A DNA stretch of 64,000 nt from Rhodococcus tukisamuensis NBRC 100609 (GCF_001894985.1 NZ_BCXG01000001.1:1-64000), one strand, 5' to 3'; positions 53,901 to 61,025 are shown, counted from the stretch's first letter. Notes: a model not told the origin generated them from the sequence alone. Translations and numbers: made by a program.

Positions 53901-54559
53901 ACGTGCCGAGCATCCGCGACGAACCGTTCGAGAAACACTCCGCTGGAGGAGAAGTGGGCCTGCGCCAGGCGCTGGACGCGCTCGTACGCGGCGCGCAGCT
54001 CGTCAGCACCGTGGCAGGCCTGCATCCCGATGCCGCCCCCGCCGCCGACGGCCTTGAGCATCACGGGGTAGCCGATGTCCGTTGCGGTCGCGAGGGCATC
54101 GGACACCGACGCGAGCAGTCCGCTGCCGGGTACCAGCGGCACCCCGACCGCGCGGGCCGCCTCGCGCGCGGTGTGCTTGTTGCCGAACACCCGCAGTTGG
54201 TGTGGGGTGGGTCCGACGAAGGCGATCCCGGCCTGTTCGGCGGCCTCGGCGAAGGCGTCGTTCTCGGACAGGAAGCCGTATCCGGGGTGGATGGCGCCCG
54301 CGCCGGTGGCCAGGGCCGCCTCGATGACGGCGTCGGACCGCAGGTAGGACTCGGCGGCCGGTGCGGGGCCCAGACGCACCGCGACGTCCGCCATCTCCAC
54401 GTGCGCGGCCGCGGCGTCGGCGTCGGAGTACACCGCGACCGTCTTGAGTCCGAGGATGTGCGCGGATCTCATGACGCGGCAGGCTATTTCGCCTCGATTG
54501 GCGACCAGGAGCGTGTCGAAGGAATACTCGGCCGGCGATGCATTCACCCTTGTGGACAT
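50900..54559 (-). CDS. uca: Urea carboxylase
   Basis: A 1219-residue biotin enzyme that carboxylates urea (or guanidine in some relatives) with ATP and bicarbonate to give allophanate. Order of domains: biotin carboxylase (about 10-465; LLVANRGEIACRVMRSAH, KAVGGGGGIGMQ, FLEMNTRLQVEHPVTE), carboxyltransferase built of KipA- and KipI-like halves (about 480-1080; PSGPMDDLSF, GPDGPSLGGF, YGSMELDL), and a C-terminal biotinyl domain with LEAMKLE. The ATG at 54559 has no ribosome site and TATACA lies just upstream, so leaderless initiation is likely. No DUF1989 guanidine-pathway genes or ykkC-type leader are seen, so urea is the better substrate guess. Confidence 0.93.
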   Translation of the reverse strand: MSTRVNASPAEYSFDTLLVANRGEIACRVMRSAHILGLKTVAVYSDADAAAAHVEMADVAVRLGPAPAAESYLRSDAVIEAALATGAGAIHPGYGFLSENDAFAEAAEQAGIAFVGPTPHQLRVFGNKHTAREAARAVGVPLVPGSGLLASVSDALATATDIGYPVMLKAVGGGGGIGMQACHGADELRAAYERVQRLAQAHFSSSGVFLERFVADARHVEVQVFGDGLGRTVSLGTRDCSLQRRNQKVVEEAPAPGLPEHVVEQLLSSSRRLASSVDYRSAGTVEFVYDVARGEASFLEMNTRLQVEHPVTEEVTGVDLVAWMLRLARGDRAILDGLPDSGPAITGCAVEARVYAEDPGHDYRPSAGRLTSVEFPAHTRVETWVDTGTEVSSHYDPLLAKVITASPTRSGAFAALGAALAETRIFGVQTNLPQLRRICTHTTVLDATHTTASLTGLRPTGLRADVLRAGTMTTVQDHPGRIGLWEVGIPPSGPMDDLSFQLANTAVGNPAGAPGLECTLLGPALRFSDDTLVCVTGAQAPVTVDGVSVPMWVPVNVPAGTVLDVGTPTDTGLRTYVAIRGGINAPLFHGSASTFTLGGFGGVTGKAVATGDVLGLFEDTAGLTAPQPVPPDSRPTLTHTWHLAVTEGPQPAPSYFTESDMTQFYETTWRVQTHANRTGIRLDGPKPTWSRADGGEAGLHPSNLHDNPYSVGALNVSGDTPILLGPDGPSLGGFACPLTVTRAHRWKLGQIRPGDEVRFVPVTDAGAAALRGSDSVRALDLPPAELRATGSDGGMLGSSPRLPDRPEVAYLRGGDDNILVEYGSMELDLGLRMRVHVLATELTRQRIPGLIDVTPGVRSLHLHFDPDVLPAYRLLGLLQDIEDSLPLTGDLVVPSRTVRLPLSFDDPSIAEAIDRYRNGVRDEAPWLPSNTEFIRRVNGLSSVDEVRDAVFDAQYLVLGLGDVYLGAPLAVPLDPRHRLVTTKYNPARTWTPSDAVGIGGKYLCVYGMESPGGYQLIGRTVPIWSGYRQHPPFEQDKPWMFRFFDRIVWEPVSPEQLSEYRAQAASGRFDAEVSDGTFAFADHLSFLDANAESIAAFEARQSAAFEAEKAAWRAAGEFDRVELVPAPEPAATEIADLPPGAVVLEAPMVGSVWRVEVEPGMQVESGRCALVLEAMKLELPVPCPASGTILKVLVAPGDKVEPGTPLAVIGQAEIEGVQA

Positions 54560-54629
54560 GCATGTATACGCTAGGCAGAGGGTGTTTCGCCCAGATTGCA
54601 CGCCGTAAAGCGTGAGTTAGCAAGACCTC

Positions 54630-55229
54630 TCAGAAGTCGCGGTCGATCCGCAGGGTGTCGATGGTGGTGGCCAGTCCGTCGTACTGCGTGACCAGCAGGC
54701 AGAATTCGATCATCCGGCGGTCGTCGAAGTGCGCGGCCAGCGCGGCCCAGGCAGGGTCGCCGAGATTCTTGGTGGCGACCAGTTCGTCCACCGCCGTCAT
54801 CAGCGCGCGGTGCCGCGGATCCCAGCCCGCCGCCTCGGGACCGGTGAGCACCCGCCCGAGGATCTCGGGGGTGACGCCGGCCCGGCGTCCGAGCCGGATG
54901 TGGTGGTCCATCTCGTACTGGCACCCGCGCAGGTGTGCCACCCGCAGGATCACCAGTTCGGTCTCGTGCCGCGAGATCCGGCCGCCGGGCATCAGTCGGC
55001 CGGAGTAGTGCAGCCAGCCGCGGAACAGGCCCTTGGTGCGGCCCAGCGTGCTGAAGATCTTCGCGTCCTCGGCGCCGGAGGCAAGGGTCAGCACCCGCCA
55101 GATCACCCAGTTGACCGGGCCCAGCTCCCGGAACCGTCCCGGCGCGACTCGCGGCGTCACGGTCGCCGGCGTCCCGGGCGCCGCGGAACCTGGCGATTCG
55201 GAGTTCGGTGTCGCGTTGCCAACTGTCAC
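54630..55229 (-). CDS. Carboxymuconolactone decarboxylase-like (AhpD-fold) protein
   Basis: A 199-residue protein of the CMD/AhpD fold. The characteristic helix pair is RHETELVILRVAHLRGCQYE followed by HHIRLGRRAGVTPE. The family redox motif C-x2-C is reduced to a single Cys (RGCQYEMDHH), as in the CMD branch without peroxidase activity. The GTG start at 55229 follows AAGGGG and overlaps the stop of the upstream SDR gene by four bases. It thus belongs with the oxidoreductase. The compound handled is unknown. Confidence 0.8.
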   Translation of the reverse strand: MTVGNATPNSESPGSAAPGTPATVTPRVAPGRFRELGPVNWVIWRVLTLASGAEDAKIFSTLGRTKGLFRGWLHYSGRLMPGGRISRHETELVILRVAHLRGCQYEMDHHIRLGRRAGVTPEILGRVLTGPEAAGWDPRHRALMTAVDELVATKNLGDPAWAALAAHFDDRRMIEFCLLVTQYDGLATTIDTLRIDRDF

Positions 55230-56026
55230 AGTGCCCCTTCGTGTGCCGATCGCGCCCGGGCGGGGACGAGATGGGTTGCCTGGTGCGCGAGCATACGCAC
55301 GGAGATGGCCCCGGGGACGCGGCGCGGCGCGTAGATGCGGGTCTTGCGGGCGGCGATACCCCGTTCGAACGCGTCGATCACCACCGAGACGGGCGATCCC
55401 GCCGTGCCCGAGCCGCCGCCGGCGACCGCGCCGTCGAACGAGATCTCGGTCCGGTCGGTGTCGATCTCGCCGAGGTGGGCGATGCCGACCCGGGTCCCCA
55501 GCGGGCGCATCTCCAGGCGGAAGGCATTGCCGAGGGCCTCGGCCCCGGCCCGGGTCGCGGAGTACGCGCCGCGCAGCGGGAGCCGGTTGGCCCTGGGGGT
55601 CGACGCGACCACCAGCGCGTAGCCGGCGGGGTGACCGATGTGCGGGCCGGCCGCGCGGAGCGTGAAGTAGGTGCCCATCAGGTTGACCTCGACGGCGCGT
55701 CGCATGATCTCGGGGTCGCCGTCGACGAGGCTGAGCGGGGCGCCGACGCCGGCGTTGGCGACCACCACGTCCAGCCCGCCGAGACGCTCCGCGAGGTGCT
55801 CGACGGCGTCCTCGACCTGCCGCTGGTCGCGCACGTCGCAGTGCCGCCACGGGGCCCGGCCGTTCGCGGTGGCGACCTGTTCGAGGAGTTCGGGTTCGAG
55901 CCCCAGCAGCGCCACCCGGGCACCGCGCTCGTGGAGTCGGCGGGCGAGGCCGGCACCGATGCCGCGGGCCGCGCCGGTGATCAGCACCCGTCGCCCGGTC
56001 AGGTCCGCCTCGAGGTTGCGTGCCAT
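55226..56026 (-). CDS. Short-chain dehydrogenase/reductase with Arg replacing catalytic Lys
   Basis: A 266-residue Rossmann enzyme. The cofactor loop is TGAARGIG (17-24), the NAG motif is VANAGVG (89-95) and Ser142 is in place. The active-site motif reads Y155-S-A-T-R159, where nearly all SDRs have Y-x3-K. Arg may partly replace Lys or the enzyme may be altered in activity. An acidic residue after strand 2 is absent (LLGLEPE), which leaves NAD or NADP preference open. Translation is coupled to the CMD-like gene. Two 19-base direct repeats and a TACC...GGTA palindrome lie immediately upstream. The open frame to 56098 crosses these sites and is not used. Confidence 0.85.
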   Translation of the reverse strand: MARNLEADLTGRRVLITGAARGIGAGLARRLHERGARVALLGLEPELLEQVATANGRAPWRHCDVRDQRQVEDAVEHLAERLGGLDVVVANAGVGAPLSLVDGDPEIMRRAVEVNLMGTYFTLRAAGPHIGHPAGYALVVASTPRANRLPLRGAYSATRAGAEALGNAFRLEMRPLGTRVGIAHLGEIDTDRTEISFDGAVAGGGSGTAGSPVSVVIDAFERGIAARKTRIYAPRRVPGAISVRMLAHQATHLVPARARSAHEGAL

Positions 56027-56039
56027 CTGCTCAGTCCCC

Positions 56040-56081
56040 ACGTCTTGCCACCGATAGGCCCAACGTCTTGCTACCGATTGG
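56040..56081 (-). promoter_or_regulatory. Direct-repeat operator before the SDR gene
   Basis: ACGTCTTGCCACCGATAGG (56040-56058) and ACGTCTTGCTACCGATTGG (56063-56081) match at 17 of 19 positions, 23 bases apart, about two turns of DNA. The second copy also contains the palindrome TACC-GATT-GGTA. They stand directly upstream of the SDR start. No regulator gene is adjacent. Confidence 0.6.
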
Positions 56082-56155
56082 TAGGGAAACGCTAACACCG
56101 GGGTGGGGTGACCGGGGAGAATCCGTCAACTAATTGGCAGGGGCGGCGACGGGCG

Positions 56156-56201
56156 GGGTATGCCACCGCAGTGTCGCCCGTCACATTGCGGTGGCATACC
56201 C
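56156..56201. promoter_or_regulatory. Long perfect inverted repeat before the acyl-CoA ligase
   Basis: GGGTATGCCACCGCA (56156-56170) and TGCGGTGGCATACCC (56187-56201) are perfect 15-bp arms with a 16-base loop that can itself pair (GTG with CAC). It ends 46 bases before the ligase ATG, so it lies in the leader or promoter rather than after a gene. It could be an operator or an RNA hairpin. Confidence 0.6.
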
Positions 56202-56247
56202 TCCACGAACACGACATTTCAGGTAACACGCCACACAGGAGCAGCCC

Positions 56248-57870
56248 ATGCTGAGCACGATGCAAGACGCACCCCTGTCCATCGCCCACCTGCTGCGCCA
56301 CGGCAGCACGGTGCACGGCGACGCCGAGGTCGTGACCTGGACCGATTCGGGCGCCCGCCGGGTGAGCTACGCGCAGGTCGGCAGGCGGTGCGCCGCCCTG
56401 GCCCACGCGCTGCGCGGGCTCGGCGTCACGGGCGACGAGCGGGTGGCCACGTTCATGTGGAACAACTCCGAGCACCTCGAGGCGTACCTGACGGTGCCGT
56501 CGATGGGCGCGGTGCTGCACACCCTCAACATCAGGCTCTTCCCCGAGCAGTTGGTGCACGTGGCCAACCACGCGGAGGACCACGTGATCATCGTGGACCC
56601 GACGCTGATCCCGTTGCTCGCCCCGCAGCTGCCCCAGCTGACCACCGTCAAGCACGTGATCGTCACGGGCACGTCGACCGCGGGACTCGAGGCGCCGGCC
56701 GGCGTGCAGGTGCACACCTACGAGGGCCTGATCGAGGGGCAGCCGGAGGAGTTCGACTGGCCCGAGGTGGACGAGCGCAGCGCCGCCGCGATGTGTTACA
56801 CCTCCGGCACCACCGGTGACCCGAAGGGCGTCGTGTACTCGCACCGTTCGATCTACCTGCACTCGATGCAGGTGTGCATGAGCGACGGTCCGAACCTCGG
56901 CCAGGGCGACCGGGCGCTGGCCGTGGTGCCGCAGTTCCACGCGATGTCCTGGGGACTGCCCTACGCCGCGTTCATGATCGGCGCCTCCCTGCTCATGCCG
57001 GACCGGTTCCTGCAGCCGGCTCCGCTCGCCGAGTTCATCGCCGCCGAGCGTCCGACCTTCGCGGCCGCGGTGCCCACCATCTGGCAGGGGCTGCACCTCT
57101 ACCTCGAGCAGCACCCGCAGGACATCTCCTCGATGCAGGAGGTGCTGATCGGCGGTGCCGCGGTGCCGCCGGCGCTGATGCATGCCTTCGAGGACGAGCA
57201 CAACGTGTCGGTCCTGCACGCGTGGGGCATGACCGAGACCTCGCCGCTGGGCTCGGTCGCGCGGCCGCCCGTCGACGCCACGGGCGAGGCGATGTGGAAG
57301 TACCGGTACAGCCAGGGCCGTTTCCCGGCCTCGGTGCAGGCGCGCCTGGTCGACGACGAGGGCAAGGTGGTGCCGAACGACGGCAAGAGCATCGGCGAGC
57401 TCGAGGTGCGCGGGCCGTGGATCACCGCGTCCTACTACGGCGTGGACGCCGCCGACAAGTTCGACGACGGTTGGCTGCGGACCGGCGACGTCGGCACCAT
57501 CACCCCGGACGGCTACCTGGCGCTGTCCGACCGCACCAAGGACATCATCAAGTCCGGCGGCGAGTGGATCTCGTCGGTGGATCTCGAGAACGCGGTGATG
57601 GGGCACCCCTCGGTGGCCGAGGCGGCGGTGATCGGTGTGCCGGACGAGAAGTGGGACGAGCGGCCGCTGGTCGCGGTCGTGTTCCGTGAGGGCAGCGACG
57701 CCACCGTCGCCGATGTGCAGGCGTTCCTTGCGGACAAGGTCGCCAAGTGGCAGCTGCCGGAGAACTGGGCCGTCGTGCAGGAGGTGCCGAAGACCAGCGT
57801 CGGCAAGTTCGACAAGAAGCGGATCCGCTCCGACTACCAGGACGGCGCACTGACCGTGACGCGGCTGTAG
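56248..57870 (+). CDS. Long-chain fatty acyl-CoA ligase (FadD type)
   Basis: A 540-residue adenylate-forming ligase activating fatty acids with ATP and CoA. The P-loop YTSGTTGDPKG lies near residue 183, the A5 motif AWGMTETSP near 328, GWLRTGDVG near 408, the hinge DRTKDIIKSGGEWIS near 430 and the catalytic Lys in TSVGKFDKK near 519. The N terminus resembles medium/long-chain FadD proteins. It is divergent from the SDR-CMD pair across a gap with striking repeats. The chain length preferred is unknown. Confidence 0.91.
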   Translation: MLSTMQDAPLSIAHLLRHGSTVHGDAEVVTWTDSGARRVSYAQVGRRCAALAHALRGLGVTGDERVATFMWNNSEHLEAYLTVPSMGAVLHTLNIRLFPEQLVHVANHAEDHVIIVDPTLIPLLAPQLPQLTTVKHVIVTGTSTAGLEAPAGVQVHTYEGLIEGQPEEFDWPEVDERSAAAMCYTSGTTGDPKGVVYSHRSIYLHSMQVCMSDGPNLGQGDRALAVVPQFHAMSWGLPYAAFMIGASLLMPDRFLQPAPLAEFIAAERPTFAAAVPTIWQGLHLYLEQHPQDISSMQEVLIGGAAVPPALMHAFEDEHNVSVLHAWGMTETSPLGSVARPPVDATGEAMWKYRYSQGRFPASVQARLVDDEGKVVPNDGKSIGELEVRGPWITASYYGVDAADKFDDGWLRTGDVGTITPDGYLALSDRTKDIIKSGGEWISSVDLENAVMGHPSVAEAAVIGVPDEKWDERPLVAVVFREGSDATVADVQAFLADKVAKWQLPENWAVVQEVPKTSVGKFDKKRIRSDYQDGALTVTRL

Positions 57871-57912
57871 GTCGCGGGTGGGGAGGGGCGGTGGTGCCGG
57901 CAGGCATCACCG

Positions 57913-57957
57913 CCCCTTTGCGTTTGCCCCCTTTGCGTTTGCCCCCTTTGCGTTTGT
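57913..57957 (+). repeat. 15-base tandem repeat, three copies
   Basis: CCCCTTTGCGTTTGC occurs three times in a row (57913-57957), the last with a one-base change. The last copy supplies the GTTT -35 element of the SigF-type promoter that follows, and each copy contains a potential GTTT. Confidence 0.85.
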
Positions 57958-57976
57958 CGCGGACGAATCGGGGTAT
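57952..57976 (+). promoter_or_regulatory. SigF-type promoter for the DUF6131 gene
   Basis: GTTT (57952-57955), 15 bases, GGGTAT (57971-57976), matching the mycobacterial/Bacillus general-stress promoter (GTTT-N15-17-GGGTAT). Transcription would begin near 57983, about 40 bases before the ATG. Confidence 0.75.
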
Positions 57977-58023
57977 GCAGATCGAACAGGGTCCCCCGAG
58001 ACCCGCGGCGATTGGAGTTCGTC

Positions 58024-58179
58024 ATGATCATTCTCGGCGTCATCTTGCTCATCCTCGGGTTTGTGTTCGGCATCCCGGTCCTGTGGACCATCGGAATCAT
58101 CCTGCTCGTCGTCGGACTGATCCTGATGCTGCTGGGTGCGGCCGGCCACGCGGTGGGCGGTCGGCGGCACTACTACTGA
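58024..58179 (+). CDS. DUF6131-type small membrane protein
   Basis: A 51-residue peptide of two hydrophobic helices (IILGVILLILGFVFGIPVLW and GIILLVVGLILMLLGAAG) and a basic/aromatic tail ending GGRRHYY. This matches a family of very small actinobacterial membrane proteins (DUF6131 as I recall). GGAG stands eight bases before the ATG. A SigF-type promoter is immediately upstream, so it is probably a general-stress gene. The function is unknown. Confidence 0.75.
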   Translation: MIILGVILLILGFVFGIPVLWTIGIILLVVGLILMLLGAAGHAVGGRRHYY

Positions 58180-58331
58180 CGCCACCGCCTACTTCTGAAA
58201 AGGGCTGTCCACGCTGTGGGTGGTCATGCTGGGTGTCGAGCGGCAATCGTCCCAGTTCGCAGTACCCTCAGCCGTGCGTGGTGAAGTGCGGAATCGAGTA
58301 GCCACTCGACCGATCAGGCGATGGAGTGCAC

Positions 58332-58760
58332 ATGGCAAATGACGATGGGCAGGGGATCGCTGTGATGTATTCCGGTGCCCCGGTAGAGCTCTGCGTCATC
58401 GCCGACTTTGCGCAGTTGCCGGTTCTCCGCGCGATGGCCGAAACCATCGCGGTACTGGGCGAGTTCAACCTCGACGAGGTCAGCGACATCAAACTGGCCG
58501 CCGACGAGGTGTGCACGGACCTGATCAAGGACGCACAGCCCGGGGCCCAGCTGACCTGCCGCTACGAGTTGACCGGCGGGGTGCTCCGGGTACGGGTGTC
58601 GACGACTACGCGCGGGGAGCGGATGCCCAGTGAGGAGAGTTTCGGCTGGCACGTGCTGCGGGTGTTGACCGATTCGATCTCCGTCACGCACACACCCCTC
58701 GGCAAGGCCGGGTATCGCAGCACTGTCGAGTTCGACAAACTGAGGGGTGGCGACATTTAG
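58332..58760 (+). CDS. rsbW: Anti-sigma factor RsbW/UsfX
   Basis: A 142-residue GHKL-type protein that holds SigF inactive. It aligns by eye with mycobacterial UsfX: SDIKLAADEVCTDLIKDAQP corresponds to the N-box helix and ESFGWHVLRVLTDSISVTHT to the C-terminal part. The classic N-box Asn of RsbW/SpoIIAB is Asp here, and the G1/G2 loops are weak, so ATP use may be unusual. The ATG at 58332 follows GGAG; an upstream GTG at 58326 is less likely. Its TAG shares one base with the sigF GTG. No RsbV-like antagonist is encoded nearby. A 6-bp palindrome (58294-58309) precedes it. Confidence 0.85.
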   Translation: MANDDGQGIAVMYSGAPVELCVIADFAQLPVLRAMAETIAVLGEFNLDEVSDIKLAADEVCTDLIKDAQPGAQLTCRYELTGGVLRVRVSTTTRGERMPSEESFGWHVLRVLTDSISVTHTPLGKAGYRSTVEFDKLRGGDI

Positions 58761-59548
58761 TGGCGAATGGTTCGGGCGGTGGTCCCGGCCGGCGTGTCGC
58801 CCCGTCCGACGAATACAGCGACGTGACAGTGCTGTTCGAGCGAATGAACGGCGACGACGCTGATTCGGCGTTGCGCGACGAGATCGTGTCCCGTTGTCTT
58901 CCGCTCGCCGACCACATCGCGCGACGATTTCGAAACCGCGGCGAACCGTTCGACGACCTGCTCCAGGTCGCCAGGCTGGGTCTGGTCAATGCGGTCGACC
59001 GATTCGATGTGACCCGTGGGTCGGACTTTCTCTCCTTCGCGGTACCAACGATCATGGGCGAGGTGCGGCACCACTTCCGTGATGCGGGCTGGGCAATGCG
59101 GGTGCCGCGGCGGATGAAGGAACTTCATCTCAGCATCGGGAGGGCGGTTGCCACCCTGTCGCAGCGGCTCGGCCGCGCCCCGTCGGCGCGCGAGATCGCA
59201 GCGGAACTCGGAACAGGCGAAGCCGAGGTGGCCGAGGGACTGATCGCGGGCAGCGCCTACCGGGCGATTTCCATGGATACGACGGCGGGCGACCAGGAAG
59301 ACGACGTCTCACTGACGGACACCCTCGGCGTGGAGGACCCGGATCTCGAGAAGGTCGAGAACTTAGCCTCGATCAAACCGGTTCTCGCCAGGCTGCCCGA
59401 TCGCGAACGCACCATCCTCACCCTCCGGTTCTACGGATCCATGACCCAGAGTCAGATTGCCGAGCGCATGGGCATTTCGCAGATGCACGTCTCCCGAATC
59501 CTGGCGAAGACCCTCGAGTTGTTGCGCGAGGAGCTGACCGAGAACTGA
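58760..59548 (+). CDS. sigF: RNA polymerase sigma factor SigF (general stress)
   Basis: A 262-residue sigma-70 group 3 protein of the SigF/SigB type (M. tuberculosis SigF has 261). Region 2 is DLLQVARLGLVNAVDRFDVT and DFLSFAVPTIMGEVRHHFRD, region 3 contains LGRAPSAREIAAELGTGEAE, and the region 4 helix-turn-helix is MTQSQIAERMGISQMHVSRI. The gene begins within the rsbW stop codon, so sigma and anti-sigma are made in step. Three matching promoters in the next 5 kb are likely targets. A hairpin follows. Confidence 0.95.
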   Translation: MANGSGGGPGRRVAPSDEYSDVTVLFERMNGDDADSALRDEIVSRCLPLADHIARRFRNRGEPFDDLLQVARLGLVNAVDRFDVTRGSDFLSFAVPTIMGEVRHHFRDAGWAMRVPRRMKELHLSIGRAVATLSQRLGRAPSAREIAAELGTGEAEVAEGLIAGSAYRAISMDTTAGDQEDDVSLTDTLGVEDPDLEKVENLASIKPVLARLPDRERTILTLRFYGSMTQSQIAERMGISQMHVSRILAKTLELLREELTEN

Positions 59549-59562
59549 GGACGACGGACGTC

Positions 59563-59595
59563 CGCCCGGCCGTGTTCTTCACTGACGACCGGGCG
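59563..59595. terminator. Hairpin between sigF and the convergent CsbD-like gene
   Basis: CGCCCGG (59563-59569) pairs with CCGGGCG (59589-59595), loop 19 bases, between the two stop codons. Confidence 0.5.
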
Positions 59596-59603
59596 CCGCA
59601 GGG

Positions 59604-59777
59604 TCAGTCCTTGAAGGCGTCCTTGACCTTCTCGCCGGCCTGCTTCAGGTTGCCCTTCGCCTGATCCTTGTGACCCTCGGCCTCGGTGTCCTTGTCTCCG
59701 GTGGCCTGCCCGACCTTCTCCTTGGCCTTGCCTGCCAACTCTTCGGCCTTGTTCTTCGCCTTGTCGACGGCGCCCAT
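59604..59777 (-). CDS. CsbD-like stress protein
   Basis: A 57-residue, highly charged protein: DKAKNKAEELAGKAKEKVGQ, ATGDKDTEAEGHKDQAKGNL and KQAGEKVKDAFKD, the complete CsbD pattern. CsbD proteins accumulate in the general stress response (SigB in Bacillus); their molecular role is unknown. GGGAGAAA precedes the ATG. A SigF-type promoter lies about 90 bases upstream. A second CsbD-like gene is at 63556. Confidence 0.85.
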   Translation of the reverse strand: MGAVDKAKNKAEELAGKAKEKVGQATGDKDTEAEGHKDQAKGNLKQAGEKVKDAFKD

Positions 59778-59867
59778 GGGTTTCTCCCTTGTGTGTTGAC
59801 CCGGCCGCGGGTTCGCGAACGGTCGGCCGCGTCGAAACCATCTTCGCGAGGCGGCCAGAGTCTCCGG

Positions 59868-59892
59868 ATACCCCGCCCGGCGGCATCCAACC
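59868..59892 (-). promoter_or_regulatory. SigF-type promoter for the CsbD-like gene
   Basis: On the minus strand GGTT (59892-59889), 15 bases, then GGGTAT (59873-59868). The leader to the ATG at 59777 would be about 85 bases. Confidence 0.65.
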
Positions 59893-59912
59893 GTTCTCGG
59901 TGGGATTCGTTG

Positions 59913-60251
59913 TCACTGCTCGCCGGCGACGCCGTCGTCCCGGTGATGCAGGCGGCTCGACGTCGACTGTGCGGCGTCTTTCGCGGCGTCCGCCAGGTTC
60001 CGGGCCGCCTGCCGTGTCGCGTCGGCGGCCGACGAGTCGGCGGCTCGGTCGAGGACCTCGTGGGCCTTGGCAGGCAGGTCGACTTCCCGCAGCCGCTCCC
60101 TGGCCTCCGGGACGTGCTCCTTGACCGACTGGGCGACGGCGTGACCGGCCTCGACCGCAACCTCACGCGCGCGTCTGGTTCCGTCGACTGTCGCTCCGAT
60201 GGCTGCGCCTGTTGCGGCGCCGATGATCATTCCGATCCATAGTTTGCGCAT
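59913..60251 (-). CDS. YtxH-like small membrane-anchored protein
   Basis: A 112-residue protein. One Gly/Ala-rich hydrophobic segment at the N terminus (WIGMIIGAATGAAIGATVDG) precedes long, charged helices (AHAVAQSVKEHVPEARERLR, AHEVLDRAADSSAADATRQA), the layout of YtxH-type stress proteins. GGGGTAC at about 17 bases upstream resembles a SigF -10, with a weak ATTT -35. It lies 56 bases after the next upstream gene on the same strand and may share its transcript. The function is unknown. Confidence 0.68.
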   Translation of the reverse strand: MRKLWIGMIIGAATGAAIGATVDGTRRAREVAVEAGHAVAQSVKEHVPEARERLREVDLPAKAHEVLDRAADSSAADATRQAARNLADAAKDAAQSTSSRLHHRDDGVAGEQ

Positions 60252-60307
60252 GGCCTTGTCGTACCCCTTCGGCTTCGTGTGGAAATGCGGCTGATTCGTG
60301 AGTGGTC

Positions 60308-60769
60308 CTACGGGCGTCCGTCGGGGTTGGACCGGCTGTCGGTGCCCGGACTCCGGGTCTCGGTTCCACGGGGGGCCTCAGATCCGGGTGATGCGTTGCC
60401 CGACTCGGGATCCGGTGACTTGATGTCCGGATCGATCTCGTCCGCGCGTTGCCACTTCTTGTCCAACTCCTCGCGGGACGCGGCCGCCTCGGAGCTGTGT
60501 GCGCCGGCGCGTTGTTGCAGGCGATCGGCTTCGGCTGCCTTGGCGTCGGCTTCGGCTGCCGCCGCGCGGGCCTTGGCGTCGGTCTCCTCGGCCAGTGCCT
60601 CACGTTGTCCGACCTCGAACGACTCCTCCCGCGCCTGGTCCCGGATGTTCGCGGCTTCGCCGCGGCGATGTTCTGCGCGTCGGTTGGCCAGCGCCCAGAC
60701 GGCCAGGGCCACGATCACTACGACCACGACCGCGACGACGATCCATACGACGGTGTTTGTGGTGTCCAT
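60308..60769 (-). CDS. Single-helix membrane protein with coiled-coil tail
   Basis: A 153-residue protein. Residues 8-28 are a membrane helix (VVWIVVAVVVVVIVALAVWA). Residues 30-105 are a strongly charged coiled coil (RRGEAANIRDQAREESFEVG, AKARAAAAEADAKAAEADRL), and the C-terminal 45 residues are disordered and Pro/Ser/Asp-rich. Similar proteins are common in mycobacterial stress regions. The start is the ATG after AGGAGCC. It probably heads a two-gene unit with the YtxH-like gene. No function is known. Confidence 0.72.
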   Translation of the reverse strand: MDTTNTVVWIVVAVVVVVIVALAVWALANRRAEHRRGEAANIRDQAREESFEVGQREALAEETDAKARAAAAEADAKAAEADRLQQRAGAHSSEAAASREELDKKWQRADEIDPDIKSPDPESGNASPGSEAPRGTETRSPGTDSRSNPDGRP

Positions 60770-60794
60770 TTCGGCTCCTCAACTCGGGATTTCT

Positions 60795-61025
60795 TCAGTG
60801 GGTGTGGACTTCACCGGACATTGCGCCCGGCGGTACTCGCCGAGTTCGTCGTTCCAGTTGCAGGGAGAGCCCGAGTTTCTCGGCTGCCGCGGCCACCTCG
60901 GTGTTGCACAGTCGGGGCTGCCCGGTGTCCGGGCCGACGAGGAGGAACTCTTTCTCGACTCCGACGGACGGACAGGTGGCACCGGCGCTCCGCACGTCCG
61001 GTCCGGGCGTCTGCTCAATGCTCAT
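60795..61025 (-). pseudogene. Truncated GCS2-type carboxylate-amine ligase
   Basis: The first 60 residues match the N terminus of YbdK/GCS2-type glutamate-cysteine ligases (CPSVGVEKEFLLVGPDTGQP, then NTEVAAAAEKLGLSLQLE). The frame then drifts into Arg/Pro-rich sequence and stops at residue 76; full-length members have about 370 residues. The expected next segment is not recognisable in any frame, so most of the gene is deleted, not merely shifted. It lies just upstream of, and divergent from, the methyltransferase gene. Confidence 0.72.

Noticed and set aside
54560-54629. A guanidine (ykkC-type) riboswitch before urea carboxylase
   Set aside because: The gap is only 70 bases, the conserved ykkC blocks are not seen, and the upstream gene ends just before it.
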